6,193 bases of DNA from Chloroflexota bacterium (GTDB lineage Bacteria > Chloroflexota > Anaerolineae > Anaerolineales > Villigracilaceae). Position numbers and translations under genes: made by a program. Numbering within the stretch: position 1 is the first letter of the stretch; each line of letters begins with the position of its first letter. Of this stretch, positions 5,531 to 6,193 are shown piece by piece. The stretch is taken from positions 1 through 6,193 of the forward strand of contig JAKANW010000196.1 in NCBI GenBank assembly GCA_021823555.1, in the 5' to 3' direction. The notes beneath the pieces are model-generated. The model had not been told where the DNA came from. It was given only the letters and a program-made list of their open reading frames with translations, and made no database searches.

Positions 5531-6193
5531 GCTTCAACACCACCGCCGCGCCATAACCCACCACTTGTTCGTAATCTCCAGTCACATCGCCGGATGTGGC
5601 ATGATGCAGCACCTGCACCTTGTCCGCGCCGAGTTCGCGCGCCGCCCACAGCACCGCCGCCACCGCGGCGTGACCGCAGGCAAAGCCCTTGCCGCTCTGT
5701 TCATACTCAAAGATTTTGTCCGGCTGGAAGGAGGCAAAACATTGGAGCATAGATTCGTCGAGACGGTTGGCGGTTTTCTGGTCGTAAAAGTGCGAAAGGT
5801 CCGTGCTGGCAACCAGCAACGCGTTCTTGCCTTTGAGCACCTGCGCCAGGGCGCGGCCCAGTCCCTGGGCCACCTCAGAGTCCTGGGCGCGGACCATGAT
5901 GGGCAGAAGTTGGAAGCCGCCGGTCAGCGCGCGCTGCAGGAAGGGCAGTTCGATTTCAAGCGAGTGTTCGTTGTCGCGAGAAATGGGCGAAAGACCAAAG
6001 CCCAAATCACCCTTCAAAGTCAAGTCGACTTCATTCAGCGCGGCTTTGTCCACCGGCAGGATTCCAAGCGGGGTGGTGTATGCACCGTGGACGGTGGTCA
6101 GCAGGGGCTGGTAGGCCAGGTTATGGAACGGCGAGATGACCGCCACCAGGTCAAAGGACCGGCCGCGCAGCGGAGCGAAGGAATAGCCAGCCA
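5520..6193 (-). CDS. amrB: Memo-family protein (AmmeMemoRadiSam system protein B), N-terminus beyond window
   Basis: The frame is open from the window end to the TAA at 5522-5520, giving 223 visible codons. Family members are about 260-300 residues, so roughly 45-70 N-terminal residues are outside. Family signatures in order are: VISPFHN, aligned with GPSHH of human MEMO1, so the His81 ligand is kept; YTTPLGILPVD; DNEHSLEIELPFLQ; LLPIMV; STDLSHFYD; and ACGHAAVAA, whose Cys (5676-5678) matches the MEMO1 Cys244 ligand. The first metal-ligand motif (PHAGY, His49) lies outside the window. Memo proteins have the fold of LigB-like extradiol dioxygenases and bind iron or copper; their bacterial role is unsettled. 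In many genomes memo neighbours AMMECR1 and a radical SAM gene, and any such partner here would have to lie past the window end. It converges with the oxidoreductase gene with one base between stops. Confidence 0.93.
   Translation of the reverse strand, partial: AGYSFAPLRGRSFDLVAVISPFHNLAYQPLLTTVHGAYTTPLGILPVDKAALNEVDLTLKGDLGFGLSPISRDNEHSLEIELPFLQRALTGGFQLLPIMVRAQDSEVAQGLGRALAQVLKGKNALLVASTDLSHFYDQKTANRLDESMLQCFASFQPDKIFEYEQSGKGFACGHAAVAAVLWAARELGADKVQVLHHATSGDVTGDYEQVVGYGAAVVLKRKT

Noticed and set aside
6144..6146. GTG as the start codon of the Memo gene
   Set aside because: The frame stays open to the window end and the upstream residues (AGYSFAPLRGRSFDL) continue the family alignment, so this GTG is internal.
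6183..6193. AGY at the visible start of the Memo protein read as the PHAGY metal motif with its His lost
   Set aside because: The codon before AGY must end in TG and cannot be His. However, aligning the downstream SFAPLRGRSFDLVAVISPFHN with family members shows this AGY matches the later AAH position. The true His motif is outside the window, so no residue is missing.

Overview
The window looks like a chromosomal segment of a GC-rich bacterium, most likely an Anaerolineae-type member of the Chloroflexota. This assignment is inference. It rests on the style of the PriA helicase (motif V reads AKGLDLP and is followed by ADVGLNLPDP) and on short interspersed repeats of a kind I associate with those genomes. 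No rRNA, tRNA, IS element, phage gene or CRISPR array is visible.

Layout: positions 1-2265 (minus strand) hold priA, the replication-restart helicase, with its C-terminus cut off by the window start. A 71-bp divergent intergenic region (2266-2336) has two face-to-face TATAAT boxes. One serves priA, possibly as a leaderless message. The other serves a small membrane-anchored protein of unknown function (2337-2768, plus strand). After a strong 15-bp hairpin repeat comes a radical SAM enzyme with extra C-terminal cysteines (2859-3917, plus). A second, different palindromic repeat follows, and then an FAD-dependent oxidoreductase of the amine-oxidase/carotenoid-desaturase superfamily (4010-5518, plus). 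This gene converges with a single base of spacing on a Memo-family protein (5520-6193, minus; N-terminus beyond the window). One inverted repeat at that junction can act as a terminator for both strands.

How the genes may work together: PriA is housekeeping. The radical SAM and FAD genes are co-oriented and could form a small transcription unit for modifying a lipid or isoprenoid, but that is inferred from order and family only. Memo proteins belong to the AMMECR1/Memo/radical-SAM trio, but the radical SAM gene here is on the opposite strand and does not resemble the PflA-type member of that trio.

The most unusual signal is that priA appears to have absorbed at least four different short repeat-like sequences in frame, at linker positions, without breaking the reading frame. 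One of them appears related to the palindromic repeat in the intergenic region just upstream of the radical SAM gene. I do not see a complete previously undescribed multi-gene system.
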